Below the pieces are notes generated by a model that saw nothing but the letters and a program-made list of their open reading frames with translations, was not told the origin of the DNA and made no database searches. Made by a program: the position numbers and the translations under genes. DNA of 6,365 nt from REEP01 sp964517265 (GTDB lineage: Bacteria; Pseudomonadota; Alphaproteobacteria; Rhodospirillales; Defluviicoccaceae): contig CAZFBS010000085.1 in the NCBI GenBank assembly GCA_964517265.1, positions 1 to 6,365 of the forward strand. Reading direction: 5' to 3'. This document shows positions 1 through 6,327 of the stretch, in pieces (position 1 is the first letter of the stretch; each line of letters starts with the position of its first letter).

Positions 1-92
1 TGCGCGAGGCGCAGCGAAGCTACGAGGCCAACCTCAACATGGTGCGCACGTCCAAAGAGATGGCGCGCGACGCCATCAACATCCTGCGCTGA
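1..92 (+). CDS. flgC: Flagellar basal-body rod protein FlgC, 3' end (partial)
   Basis: Only the last 29 codons and the TGA stop are present; the start lies outside the window. The translated tail, with YEANLNMVRTSKEMARDAIN followed by ILR, matches the conserved C-terminal helix of FlgC and related rod proteins, which packs in the core of the proximal rod in the periplasm. In the family this helix carries a Y-x-A-N-x motif followed by a helix ending in a leucine-rich tail, as seen here. It is directly followed by fliE, the usual flgB-flgC-fliE order in many proteobacteria. The 34-base gap to fliE suggests cotranscription. The rod-type C-terminus is shared by FlgB, FlgC, FlgF and FlgG, but the position before fliE strongly favours FlgC. 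Confidence 0.88.
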   Translation, partial: REAQRSYEANLNMVRTSKEMARDAINILR

Positions 93-113
93 ACGAGGCG
101 CAACGCGCGCAAC

Positions 114-120
114 AGGGGAG
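114..120 (+). promoter_or_regulatory. Ribosome binding site of fliE
   Basis: The purine-rich AGGGGAG lies 6 bases before the ATG at 127. This is good Shine-Dalgarno spacing and supports that start for fliE. Confidence 0.6.
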
Positions 121-126
121 CCGGAA

Positions 127-441
127 ATGAGTATTCCCGTCACCAGTTATGCCGGCGCCGTCGCCGCCTATCAGCGCGCGGCCAGCGGCGGTGAGGCCGA
201 GAGCACCGGCGCTTCAGCCGGCGGCAGCACCTTCGCCGACCTGGTCAAGACCGCAGCGGGAAGCGCGATGGAAACGGCGACGGCCGGCGAGGCGGCCTCG
301 ATCGCCGCGCTGCAGGGCCGCGCCGACATCAGCGAGGTGGTCACCGCGGTGGCCGAGGCCGAACTGACCCTGCAAACGGTGATCGCCGTCCGCGACAAGG
401 CGCTCGACGCCTACCACGACATCATCCGGATGCCGATCTGA
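127..441 (+). CDS. fliE: Flagellar hook-basal body complex protein FliE
   Basis: This 104-residue protein has the length and architecture of FliE, the small periplasmic component that joins the MS ring (FliF) to the proximal rod and is among the first substrates of the flagellar export gate. The N-terminal half (about residues 1-50) is Ala/Gly/Ser-rich and variable, as usual. The C-terminal half carries the conserved part: residues 70-104 include VVTAVAEAELTLQTVIAVRD, then a helix ending in the family signature IIRMPI. There is no signal peptide, as expected for a type III export substrate. The ATG is preceded by a good Shine-Dalgarno. It sits between flgC and fliQ in an evident operon, with a 55-base gap before fliQ. 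Confidence 0.95.
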   Translation: MSIPVTSYAGAVAAYQRAASGGEAESTGASAGGSTFADLVKTAAGSAMETATAGEAASIAALQGRADISEVVTAVAEAELTLQTVIAVRDKALDAYHDIIRMPI

Positions 442-496
442 CGGGTCTTCGGGCACCGGGCATTTCCAGCCGAGAAAAAGCAGGCAGCATTCCGCC

Positions 497-763
497 ATGA
501 ACGACGTCGCCGTTATCGAAATCGGTCAAGCGGCCATGATGGTCATTCTCAAGATCTCGGCCCCGATCATGATCGCCGGTACCGTGATCGGCCTTATCAT
601 CGCCCTGTTCCAGGCACTGACCACCATTCAGGAAATGACGTTGACGTTCGTGCCGAAGATCATGGTGATTTTCGTCACCATCATCCTGTTCCTGCCGTTC
701 ATGCTGACGACGCTGATCGAGTTTTCGCACACCCTGTTCGACCGCATCGTCGCCGGCGGTTGA
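497..763 (+). CDS. fliQ: Flagellar type III export gate protein FliQ
   Basis: This 88-residue protein has the standard FliQ length. FliQ is a small inner-membrane subunit that, with FliP and FliR, forms the helical export gate inside the MS ring. Two hydrophobic helices are visible, about residues 15-39 and 52-75, separated by the conserved loop QALTTIQEMTLTFVPKI (39-55), a family signature shared with the injectisome homologue SctS. The ATG start is conventional, although the upstream AGG (482-484) is rather far away, so the ribosome binding site is weak. The stop codon overlaps the start of fliR, which indicates translational coupling of two subunits that assemble together. Confidence 0.96.
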   Translation: MNDVAVIEIGQAAMMVILKISAPIMIAGTVIGLIIALFQALTTIQEMTLTFVPKIMVIFVTIILFLPFMLTTLIEFSHTLFDRIVAGG

Positions 764-1572
764 TGGCGGTGACCGCACTGCTGGCGCCCGGCGCAATCGG
801 GATGGGCGGCGGGCTCGACGCATGGCTGGCCGGCAGCGGGTTCGCCTTTTTGCTGATCTTTGCCCGCGTCGGCGCCGTCGTCACCGCACTGCCGGGCCTC
901 AGCGCCGTGTTCGTCAGCATCCGCATTCGGCTGATCATCGCGCTTGCCCTCAGCTTGTTGCTGCTGCCGCTGCTGGGCCCGCAGCTACCTGCACTGCCGG
1001 CAACCGCCGTTGCCCTGGCGCTGATCGTGCTGCCGGAGATCGTCATCGGCCTGTTCATCGGCTTCATCCCCCGCGCCATCGTCGCCGCGTTGCACATGGC
1101 CGGCACGTTCACCGCGCTGTCGGTATCGCTGGCCAACGCGCTGGTCCAGGACCCGGTGGCCGATCAACAGACCTCGACGATTGCCGGCCTGTTCGGAACC
1201 GTCGGCCTCGTGCTGATCTTCGTTACCGACCTTCATCACCTGATGCTGGAGGCGATCGTCCACAGCTACACCGTGTTCCCGGTCGGCCTGCCGCTGCCGG
1301 CGGGGGATTTCGCCGACGCCGGCACCCGCATCCTTGGCCAGAGCATGGCGCTCGGCCTGCAGCTGGCGGCGCCGTTCGTGCTGGTCGGCTTCATCTACAA
1401 CTTTGGTCTCGGCCTGCTCGGCCGGCTGATGCCGCAGCTCCCCGTTTTCTTTTTCGGGCTGCCGGTGCAGATCTCGTTGCAGCTATGGGCGCTGATGCTG
1501 ACCCTCTCCGGGATCATGCTGGTATTCCTCACCCGCTTCGGCGATCTCCTCGCGCCGCTGGCCGGCCGCTGA
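760..1572 (+). CDS. fliR: Flagellar type III export gate protein FliR
   Basis: FliR is the polytopic inner-membrane subunit of the export gate, assembling with FliP and FliQ. The roughly 270-residue length fits the family. Hydrophobic segments cover about residues 22-47, 56-72, 82-104, 142-158, 196-219 and 230-257. Family-type stretches include RVGAVVTALPGL (36-47), ALVQDPVADQQTSTIAGLFG (127-146) and the conserved C-terminal region QLAAPFVLVGFIYNFGLGLL followed by a GRLMPQLPVFF segment (201-231). The start is ambiguous: TTG at 760 overlaps the fliQ stop by four bases, whereas ATG at 763 overlaps it by one base. The ATG is the likelier initiator. Either way translation is probably coupled to fliQ. 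The gap to flhB is 29 bases. Confidence 0.95.
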   Translation: MMAVTALLAPGAIGMGGGLDAWLAGSGFAFLLIFARVGAVVTALPGLSAVFVSIRIRLIIALALSLLLLPLLGPQLPALPATAVALALIVLPEIVIGLFIGFIPRAIVAALHMAGTFTALSVSLANALVQDPVADQQTSTIAGLFGTVGLVLIFVTDLHHLMLEAIVHSYTVFPVGLPLPAGDFADAGTRILGQSMALGLQLAAPFVLVGFIYNFGLGLLGRLMPQLPVFFFGLPVQISLQLWALMLTLSGIMLVFLTRFGDLLAPLAGR

Positions 1573-1601
1573 AGGCCTGAGCCCCGATGGGAAACTGCTG
1601 A

Positions 1602-2699
1602 ATGGCGGAGGAACAGGAACGATCGTCGAAGACGGAGGACGCGACACCGCGGCGCCTGCAGAAGAGCCGCGAGCGCGGCCAGGTTGCGGTCTCGCAGGAG
1701 GTCAAGAGCTGGGCCATTCTCGCCGCCGGCACCCTCGGATTGGTGGTGCTGGTGCCCGATGCTTTGCGCAGTCTGGCCGCCACCGGCCGCTTCTTTCTGG
1801 AATCGGCCGATGCGATCGCGCTCGACCGAACCTCGGCGCAGCGTGGCCTCGGCACCCTGGTGCTGGCGGTCGGTTGGGATCTCGCGCTCTTGTTCGCCCT
1901 CGTCACGATCGTCGCGGCGTTCGCCGGCATTGGCCAGATCGGCCTGTTGTGGGCGCCGTCGAAGATCAAGCCGGAGGTCTCCAAGATCTCCGTGATCAAG
2001 GGCGCCCAGCGGATGGTCTCGCTGAAGTCCCTTGTCGAGTTCGCCAAGGGGATCGCCAAGCTGGTGGCGGTTGGCGCGCTCGCCTTCGCGCTGTCGCTGC
2101 CGCTGCTGGGCGACCTTGAGCTTCTGCTGTGGATGGATGCGGGGGACCTAATGCAGCGCATCGGCGTCGTCTCCGTGCGAATGGCCGGCGGCACCGTTGC
2201 GCTGATGAGCGTGATCGCCATCGCCGACTATCTCTACCAGCGGCACGCGTTCAACGTACAGATGCGGATGACCCGCCAGGAGGTCCGCGACGAGTACAAG
2301 GACTCGGAGGGCGATCCGCACATCAAGGCGCGGATCCGCAAGCTGCGGTCCGAGCGGGCGCAGCGGCGGATGATGGCGGCGGTGCCGAAAGCCGACGTCG
2401 TCATCACCAACCCGACTCACTACGCCGTCGCCCTCGAATACAAGATGGAGGCGATGGCGGCGCCGAAGGTGGTGGCGAAAGGCGTCGATCATCTCGCCCG
2501 CCGCATCCGCGAGGTCGCCGCCGAGCACGACGTGCCGATCGTCGAGAACCCGCCGCTCGCCCGCGCCCTCCACGCCACCGTCGACCTCGACGCCGAAGTC
2601 CCGCCGGAACACTACCAGGCCGTCGCCCAGGTCATCGGCTACGTCATGCGCCTGAAGGGGCACGGCGGGCAGGGTGGGGGGCAGACAGCTGGCAGCTGA
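1602..2699 (+). CDS. flhB: Flagellar export gate and substrate-specificity switch protein FlhB
   Basis: FlhB switches the flagellar type III exporter from rod/hook to filament substrates. Its 365 residues fit the family. The N-terminal signature (KTEDATPRRLQKSRERGQVA, residues 10-29) precedes four membrane helices at about 36-58, 84-110, 145-168 and 187-210. A conserved linker follows, with MTRQEVRDEYKDSEGDPHIK (223-242), and then the cytoplasmic FlhBC domain. The self-cleavage motif NPTH is intact at residues 270-273 (bases 2409-2420), so normal autoproteolysis between Asn270 and Pro271 is expected. The C-terminus ends in a short Gly/Gln-rich tail (about 354-365). It appears to be the last gene of the operon, because sequence composition changes abruptly after its stop. 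The ribosome binding site is weak. Confidence 0.97.
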   Translation: MAEEQERSSKTEDATPRRLQKSRERGQVAVSQEVKSWAILAAGTLGLVVLVPDALRSLAATGRFFLESADAIALDRTSAQRGLGTLVLAVGWDLALLFALVTIVAAFAGIGQIGLLWAPSKIKPEVSKISVIKGAQRMVSLKSLVEFAKGIAKLVAVGALAFALSLPLLGDLELLLWMDAGDLMQRIGVVSVRMAGGTVALMSVIAIADYLYQRHAFNVQMRMTRQEVRDEYKDSEGDPHIKARIRKLRSERAQRRMMAAVPKADVVITNPTHYAVALEYKMEAMAAPKVVAKGVDHLARRIREVAAEHDVPIVENPPLARALHATVDLDAEVPPEHYQAVAQVIGYVMRLKGHGGQGGGQTAGS

Positions 2700-2747
2700 G
2701 GTTTAGTCCTCGAGTCAGGTGGGGTAACGGCCCAAATTTGGTTGCAC

Positions 2748-2768
2748 CATACAAGCAAAGGCTGTATG
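2748..2768. terminator. Possible weak hairpin/terminator downstream of flhB
   Basis: CATACA (2748-2753) pairs with TGTATG (2763-2768). An inner GC/GC pair can extend the stem around one bulged A. The sequence then runs into TTTAAGTATT, not a true T-tract. It lies about 50 bases after the flhB stop, a reasonable place for transcription to end, but the stem is short and A/T-rich, so this is a weak call. Confidence 0.25.
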
Positions 2769-2792
2769 TTTAAGTATTAGCAAAAGATTAAA

Positions 2793-2850
2793 ACGTAGCT
2801 GATTGGTCATGCTAAATTGGAATAATTCCGTTATGAATCAACAACTACGT
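2793..2850. repeat. Imperfect inverted repeat upstream of the TM2 gene
   Basis: An 18-base left arm starting ACGTAG (2793-2810) and a right arm ending CTACGT (2833-2850) are symmetric about 2821.5 and match at 13 of 18 positions, with perfect 6-base outer ends and TCAT/ATGA inner ends. An 11-base perfect palindrome, GGAATAATTCC (2819-2829), sits near the centre. It ends 22 bases before the TM2 start codon, so it could be a 5' UTR hairpin, an operator, or the end of a mobile segment. The sequence alone does not decide. Confidence 0.4.
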
Positions 2851-2857
2851 AACCAAA

Positions 2858-2865
2858 AAAGGAAA
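2858..2865 (+). promoter_or_regulatory. Ribosome binding site of the TM2-domain gene
   Basis: AAAGGAAA lies 7 bases before the ATG at 2873. It is the only purine-rich stretch near the start, and it supports both this start and the reality of the AT-rich gene. Confidence 0.6.
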
Positions 2866-2872
2866 TTCTGAT

Positions 2873-3238
2873 ATGGAAAGAAGTCTAAACGTGTCACCAG
2901 CACAGAGTATTGCTGTTCCATCCCAACATATATCTCTTGATGCGCAAGCACAAATGATGTATGATGCTGACAAAAAATCAATGATAGTCTCATACTTATT
3001 GCTATTTTTCCTAGGATATATGGGTGCACATAGATTTTATTTGCAAAAGGCAGGAAGTGCGGCAGCTATGTTGGCGCTTTCTATAGTTTCTTTCTTTTTA
3101 TCGTTTGTATTTATAGGTGTTTTCGGATTTTTAATTGTTTTTACGTGGGTTTTTATAGATATATTCTTAATTCCTGGAATGGTTTCTTCTTGGAATCGCC
3201 AACTTATTGGAAGGATAACGGGAAAGCATGTAGGATAA
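2873..3238 (+). CDS. TM2 domain-containing small membrane protein
   Basis: This 121-residue protein is recognisable as a TM2-domain protein (Pfam TM2 family), small integral membrane proteins whose biochemical role in bacteria is mostly unknown. Residues 1-34 are a hydrophilic N-terminal tail without a signal peptide. The first membrane helix (about 37-50, YLLLFFLGYMG) leads into the family hallmark GAHRFYL (51-57). A long hydrophobic stretch (about 63-100), enough for one long or two short helices, ends in the conserved IDIFLIPGM (95-103) with its buried Asp96. A short basic tail follows. The gene is about 35% GC by eye and uses many A/T-ending codons, unlike the GC-rich flagellar genes, which indicates foreign origin. 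It appears monocistronic, facing a transposase remnant. The family call is firm; function is unknown. Confidence 0.88.
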   Translation: MERSLNVSPAQSIAVPSQHISLDAQAQMMYDADKKSMIVSYLLLFFLGYMGAHRFYLQKAGSAAAMLALSIVSFFLSFVFIGVFGFLIVFTWVFIDIFLIPGMVSSWNRQLIGRITGKHVG

Positions 3239-3265
3239 CTCCACATTGCATGAAGCCATTTTAAA

Positions 3266-4000
3266 TCAACTTTTCACGAAGCGTTGGGACGGGGCAGCGC
3301 TATGACCAAAAATGATGGTATCGGGTACCAAAGCACATGATGGGTTTATCGGCGAACTGCTCCCGCTGGCGGGTGGGCTGAGCGGCGGCCCGTTGTGGGC
3401 GCGATCGATGCGAACGAGATCCTCGGCCGAGGGCGTCTCGATGCCGCTCTCCTCGGCCATGCGCTGCAGCATCTGCCGGTAGGTCTCGCCCGTCGCGCGG
3501 CGCACAATGGCCTTCAGCGCGGCGTTCGCTTCCATGGTCGACGCATCGACGCCGATCTGCTCGCCTTTCACCAGGCCGTGCTCGGCAATTCGCGCCAGAA
3601 CCCAGCCAAAAACCGCCTCGTGAACCTCGTGCGGCAGGCGCGCACGTGTTTTCGACAGCCACGAGTGGTCCGGCACCCGCGCGGTCGTCTCCAGACGCAA
3701 AAAGTCCCGCAACGACAGACTATCGCTGCACCGCCACTCGATCCCGCGCTCGGAATCGATGCCTTCGAAGTAGCCGACCATGTGCATCCGGAAGTACCGC
3801 CCCGGCGGGATCGACGGTGCTCCCATCTTCGCCGCGTAATACGGCTTGCAAGTCTCCTCGGCGAAGACGTCGAAGCCGGCCTCGATCAGCACCGCCTGCA
3901 GCCGGTCGTAGAAAACGTGCCCCGGCGAGCGCGGCATCTCCCGCCACGTCACCAGCAGATCACTCTGTCGTTCCCCTTGCCGACCCAGCGCCATCGCCAA
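3266..4000 (-). pseudogene. Truncated IS1182/IS5-like transposase remnant
   Basis: The reading frame of 244 residues starts like an intact transposase of the IS1182 type (often annotated IS5 or IS4 family). Residues 28-125 hold the DUF772-type N-terminal domain, with FYDRL, PPGRYFRMHMVGYFEGIDSE (65-84) and a CSDSLSLRDFL/PDHSWLSKTR segment. IGVDASTMEANAALKAIVRR (149-168) contains the first Asp of the DDE catalytic triad (Asp152). After about RIDR (197-200, near base 3401) the protein stops resembling the family: the expected middle with the second Asp and the catalytic Glu is absent, replaced by a Ser/Pro-rich tail of about 44 residues. Intact relatives are usually around 450 residues or more, so this copy should be inactive. 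The 3' side of the element, next to the AT-rich TM2 island, was lost by deletion or rearrangement. No matching pair of terminal inverted repeats was found. Confidence 0.8.
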
Positions 4001-4057
4001 CCTCCACGTCTTGGCTCCGGGACAGCGAGTCAGACAGCAGCGACTTTGTCAACGGGC

Positions 4058-4066
4058 TGCTATACT
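4058..4066 (+). promoter_or_regulatory. Possible extended -10 promoter for the TPR-repeat gene
   Basis: TGCTATACT matches the extended -10 form (TGn followed by TATAAT) with one mismatch in the hexamer. It lies about 50 bases before the ATG at 4115, a reasonable distance. No good -35 hexamer lies 17 bases upstream. This is a motif-based inference. Confidence 0.35.
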
Positions 4067-4114
4067 GTTCGCTTCTCGATAACCAGGGCGTGATTTGTAA
4101 GCGGGACCGGGCGG

Positions 4115-6052
4115 ATGTCGGGCGAGCACAAGGTCCCCGAACTGGGGGATTGGGTTCGGCAACGTGTTTTTGAAAGGTATGGAATCCGCGGCATCCTCGG
4201 GCTTGCGCTTCTCGCAGGGGCGTTCTTTGTCTGGACCCAGTGGAGCACAGTTTCCCGCTGGCCCGGCATCTCGTCCTTCGTTGCTTATGTCAGCCGCGAT
4301 CCCCTTCCCCAAGCAGACCCGCACCGCTTCTCCGTCGCCATCGCTCATCTTGAGGACGATGACGCCAATCGCACCCACGAAAAGCTCATCGTCAGGCTGT
4401 TGCATGAGTTCGAAGGGGTTCAGGTATTGGCCTTGGATCGCACCATTCCCGTGCACGGCTCCCTGCCGGAGGAGCAGGAGCGCAAGGGTCACGAGAAAGC
4501 CCGTCAGTATCTCGAAGAAAGCAACGCTTCCGTCCTGATCTGGGGGCGTGTGCTTGAGTACGGAGACCAAAGCAAACCCGATCTCTACCTGACAGCGGCA
4601 GCCGGACAAGACGGAAGATCGAGACAGTATACTCTCGATGCCGGTACGGAATTCTCCCTTCCCAATGTGTTCTGGGAGGACTTGGCGGATGTTCTTCGCC
4701 TCGTGATTGGAACGCAAGCTGCCCAGTTCGACGAGGGTCATTATGTGGCCGACCGGCTGCAACCGTTCATCGCCCGGGTCCGCACGCTGCTGAAAATGAG
4801 TACCGGACGTCCCGGCTGGGGCCCTCGCCAGCGTGCGTCCACTCAATACTTGCTGGCTAATGCGTTACTGACGCTTGGCTTAAGCGGACAAATCGAATTT
4901 CTCGAACAGGCGGTTGAGACGTATGAGAAGTTGCTCAGAGAGTGGAGTGATGAGAGGGTTTGGTTCGAGTGGGACAACGTGCAGCTTGTACTTGGCTTCG
5001 CGCGCTTGATTCTGGGAACTGTGGAGAGCGGGACAAGACGATTGGAACAGGCGCTTGAGAGCTTCGATGCGGTGCTTAAGTTATGGTCCAGCGAGCAGGT
5101 GCCTTTGCAGTGGGCTGTTGCGCAAGTTGCTCGGGCCTCTGCCTTTTCTATACTCGGGCATCGAGAGACAGGGCCCAGAGGCAGGGCGCGCCTCCAGAAA
5201 GCCGTAGAAACATTCCAGGCGGTGTTGGATATACGATCTCATGCGCAAATGTATCTTGGTTGGTTGGAGGTCCAGAACGGGCTTGGTGTAGCTCTTCAAG
5301 CCCTGGGTGAGCGGGAAGACAGCACTATCCGCCTGACCGAGGCGGTTGAGGTTTACCGCGGCGCGCTGGAAGAATGTGCTCGGGAACGCGAGCTATTTAT
5401 CTGTGCTAGCATCCAGCACAACTTGGCCCTCACATTCTTGAGGCTGAGGGAGCGCGAGAGTGGCATAACGGTTCTGAAAGGGGCTATTGCCGCGTATCGC
5501 GCTGATTTGGACGAACTTACTGACGAGCAAGTACTGATACTGTGGACGGTAGTACGGACCGACCTCGGCTTCGCGCTGGTTAGTCTTGGGGAGCATGAGA
5601 GAGGAACGGGGCGGCTGGAGGAGGCGGTGGCTATTTTTAAAGAAATGTTGGAGGTGTGGAGGGGGTACTCAGGTAAAGAGGCGCTATTGCTGCGCGCTTA
5701 TAGTCACTTTGGCTTGGGCGACGCCCTGAGGGTGCTGGGGGAGAGGGAGAGCGGCACGGTGCATATGAAGGAGGGAGTTCGTGCCTATCGAGCAGCGCTC
5801 GAAGTATACACTCGCGAATGGGTGCCGCTGCGGTGGGCGCAGATCCAGACCAATCTTGGCAAGACTCTCTTTGCACTTGGTGAGCGGACTAAGGATTGCG
5901 CCATGCTGGAAGTGGCGCGGGAAGCCGTCAGCGGCGCGTTCGAGGTGTACATGCAGGACGGGCAGGAGCATCGCCGGGCTGATTTCGAAGGCCTCCTCAG
6001 CAAAATCGACGTGGCGCTTGCCGGAATGGCGGAAGGCACGCTGCCACCTTAG
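4115..6052 (+). CDS. Membrane-anchored TPR-like repeat protein with TolB-N-like domain
   Basis: This 645-residue protein has three parts. Residues 1-25 are short and charged, and 26-43 (GILGLALLAGAFFVWTQW) form a single membrane anchor. Residues about 68-220 are an alpha/beta domain: FSVAIAHLEDD (72-82), then FEGVQVLALDRTI (99-111) and ASVLIWGRVLEYG (138-150), a pattern like the TolB N-terminal fold and seen ahead of similar repeats in other alphaproteobacterial proteins. Residues 244-624 contain eight TPR-like helical repeats of 46-50 residues, roughly Q-x-x-LG-x-AL-x-x-LGERESGT-x-x-LEEAV-x-x-Y-x-AALE. The charge pattern weakly suggests that the bulk is periplasmic. TPR folds generally bind proteins or peptides, so a scaffold or sensor role is plausible, but partners and function are unknown. 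The ATG lacks a strong Shine-Dalgarno. GC is lower than in the flagellar genes. No functional link to them is evident. Confidence 0.85.
   Translation: MSGEHKVPELGDWVRQRVFERYGIRGILGLALLAGAFFVWTQWSTVSRWPGISSFVAYVSRDPLPQADPHRFSVAIAHLEDDDANRTHEKLIVRLLHEFEGVQVLALDRTIPVHGSLPEEQERKGHEKARQYLEESNASVLIWGRVLEYGDQSKPDLYLTAAAGQDGRSRQYTLDAGTEFSLPNVFWEDLADVLRLVIGTQAAQFDEGHYVADRLQPFIARVRTLLKMSTGRPGWGPRQRASTQYLLANALLTLGLSGQIEFLEQAVETYEKLLREWSDERVWFEWDNVQLVLGFARLILGTVESGTRRLEQALESFDAVLKLWSSEQVPLQWAVAQVARASAFSILGHRETGPRGRARLQKAVETFQAVLDIRSHAQMYLGWLEVQNGLGVALQALGEREDSTIRLTEAVEVYRGALEECARERELFICASIQHNLALTFLRLRERESGITVLKGAIAAYRADLDELTDEQVLILWTVVRTDLGFALVSLGEHERGTGRLEEAVAIFKEMLEVWRGYSGKEALLLRAYSHFGLGDALRVLGERESGTVHMKEGVRAYRAALEVYTREWVPLRWAQIQTNLGKTLFALGERTKDCAMLEVAREAVSGAFEVYMQDGQEHRRADFEGLLSKIDVALAGMAEGTLPP
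4844..5986 (+). repeat. Eight in-frame TPR-like repeats of about 47 codons
   Basis: Aligning the protein at its Q-x-x-LG positions gives eight consecutive units of 46, 47, 50, 47, 47, 50, 47 and 47 residues (residues 244-624) with no gaps between them. Units 4, 6 and 7 are closest to the consensus (LGEREDST, LGEHERGT, LGERESGT), while units 1, 3 and 8 are the most divergent. Units 3 and 6 each carry a three-residue insertion. The DNA copies have diverged, so this is an old expansion, not a recent tandem duplication. Confidence 0.8.
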
Positions 6053-6154
6053 CCGATCAGCACCAGGGTCTGGCGCACAGGTAGGGGGCATCCGCGATCT
6101 GATTGACCGGAAGGATGCTCGTAACGGCGCGCCGGGCGGTGGACGCCGGGGTTT
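6053..6154. other. Non-coding stretch after the TPR-repeat gene
   Basis: No supportable gene, RNA or clear terminator was found here. The stretch is GC-rich and runs into the palindromic repeat element that starts at about 6155. Short reading frames on the minus strand enter the repeat and have no convincing family resemblance. Confidence 0.5.
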
Positions 6155-6327
6155 CCTGGATTGCCGCGCCCGCCCTTGGCGGGCTCGCAATGACGAGGGG
6201 GGGGACTGGGCGTCGTCGCAATGACGAGGGGGGGGCTGGGGGTCGTCGCAATGACGGGCTGTGGCAATGGCGGCAGGACCCCGCGAGTCGTCTTTGCGAG
6301 GAGGCGAAGGGGACGACGCAATCCAGA
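6155..6327. repeat. Interspersed palindromic repeat element of alphaproteobacterial type
   Basis: The element is bounded by CTGGATTG (6156-6163) and its exact complement CAATCCAG (6319-6326). Both arms contain the core (T)CGCAATGACG or its near complement CGTCTTTGCGAGGAGGCGAAG (6289-6309). The left arm holds a perfect 7-bp hairpin, GCCCGCC (6168-6174) and GGCGGGC (6178-6184), with a 3-base loop. Such CTGGATTGC...GCAATGACG palindromes occur in many copies between genes of alphaproteobacteria. The element lies past the stop of the TPR gene and could fold in its transcript. Confidence 0.7.
6186..6256. repeat. Tandem duplication inside the palindromic element
   Basis: The core CGCAATGACG recurs at 6186, 6217 and 6247. 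The first two full units (6186-6216, 31 bases, and 6217-6246, 30 bases) are almost identical: core, A, a run of eight Gs, CTGGG, then a GTCGT segment. They differ by one deleted A and one C-to-G change. The third copy is only the core. The near identity implies recent slippage or duplication. Confidence 0.75.

Noticed and set aside
822..1580. Long + strand reading frame (252 codons) overlapping fliR in another frame
   Set aside because: It is Arg/Ala/Pro-rich, typical of an alternative frame in GC-rich DNA, and is covered by a clearly recognised fliR.
2700..3265. TM2 island considered as an integron gene cassette
   Set aside because: No convincing attC site was seen: the inverted repeat at 2793-2850 lacks the paired RYYYAAC/GTTRRRY core sites, and there is no integrase in view.
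3395..4093. Long + strand reading frame antisense to the transposase remnant
   Set aside because: It is a compositional shadow: the minus-strand frame matches a known transposase domain, while this one is Arg/His/Pro-rich with no family resemblance.
4000..4095. Search for a terminal inverted repeat pair of the insertion sequence
   Set aside because: The right flank contains GCAGCCCGTTGACAAAG on the minus strand, but no matching inverse copy was found near 3240-3300, so no element boundary is called.
4049..4846. Minus-strand frame of 265 codons opposite the start of the TPR-repeat gene
   Set aside because: No recognisable domain, whereas the + strand frame shows a membrane anchor, a plausible alpha/beta domain and regular repeats over the full length.
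6057..6154. Minus-strand peptide containing TSILPVNQIADAPYL, faintly like a flagellin C-terminus
   Set aside because: The resemblance is a few residues only, and upstream the frame runs straight into the palindromic repeat, so a degraded gene end cannot be supported.
6186..6256. Evenly spaced repeats with a period of about 31 bases, considered as a CRISPR array
   Set aside because: The whole unit including the would-be spacer is duplicated, there are only two full copies, and the core is the alphaproteobacterial palindrome motif. No cas genes are nearby.
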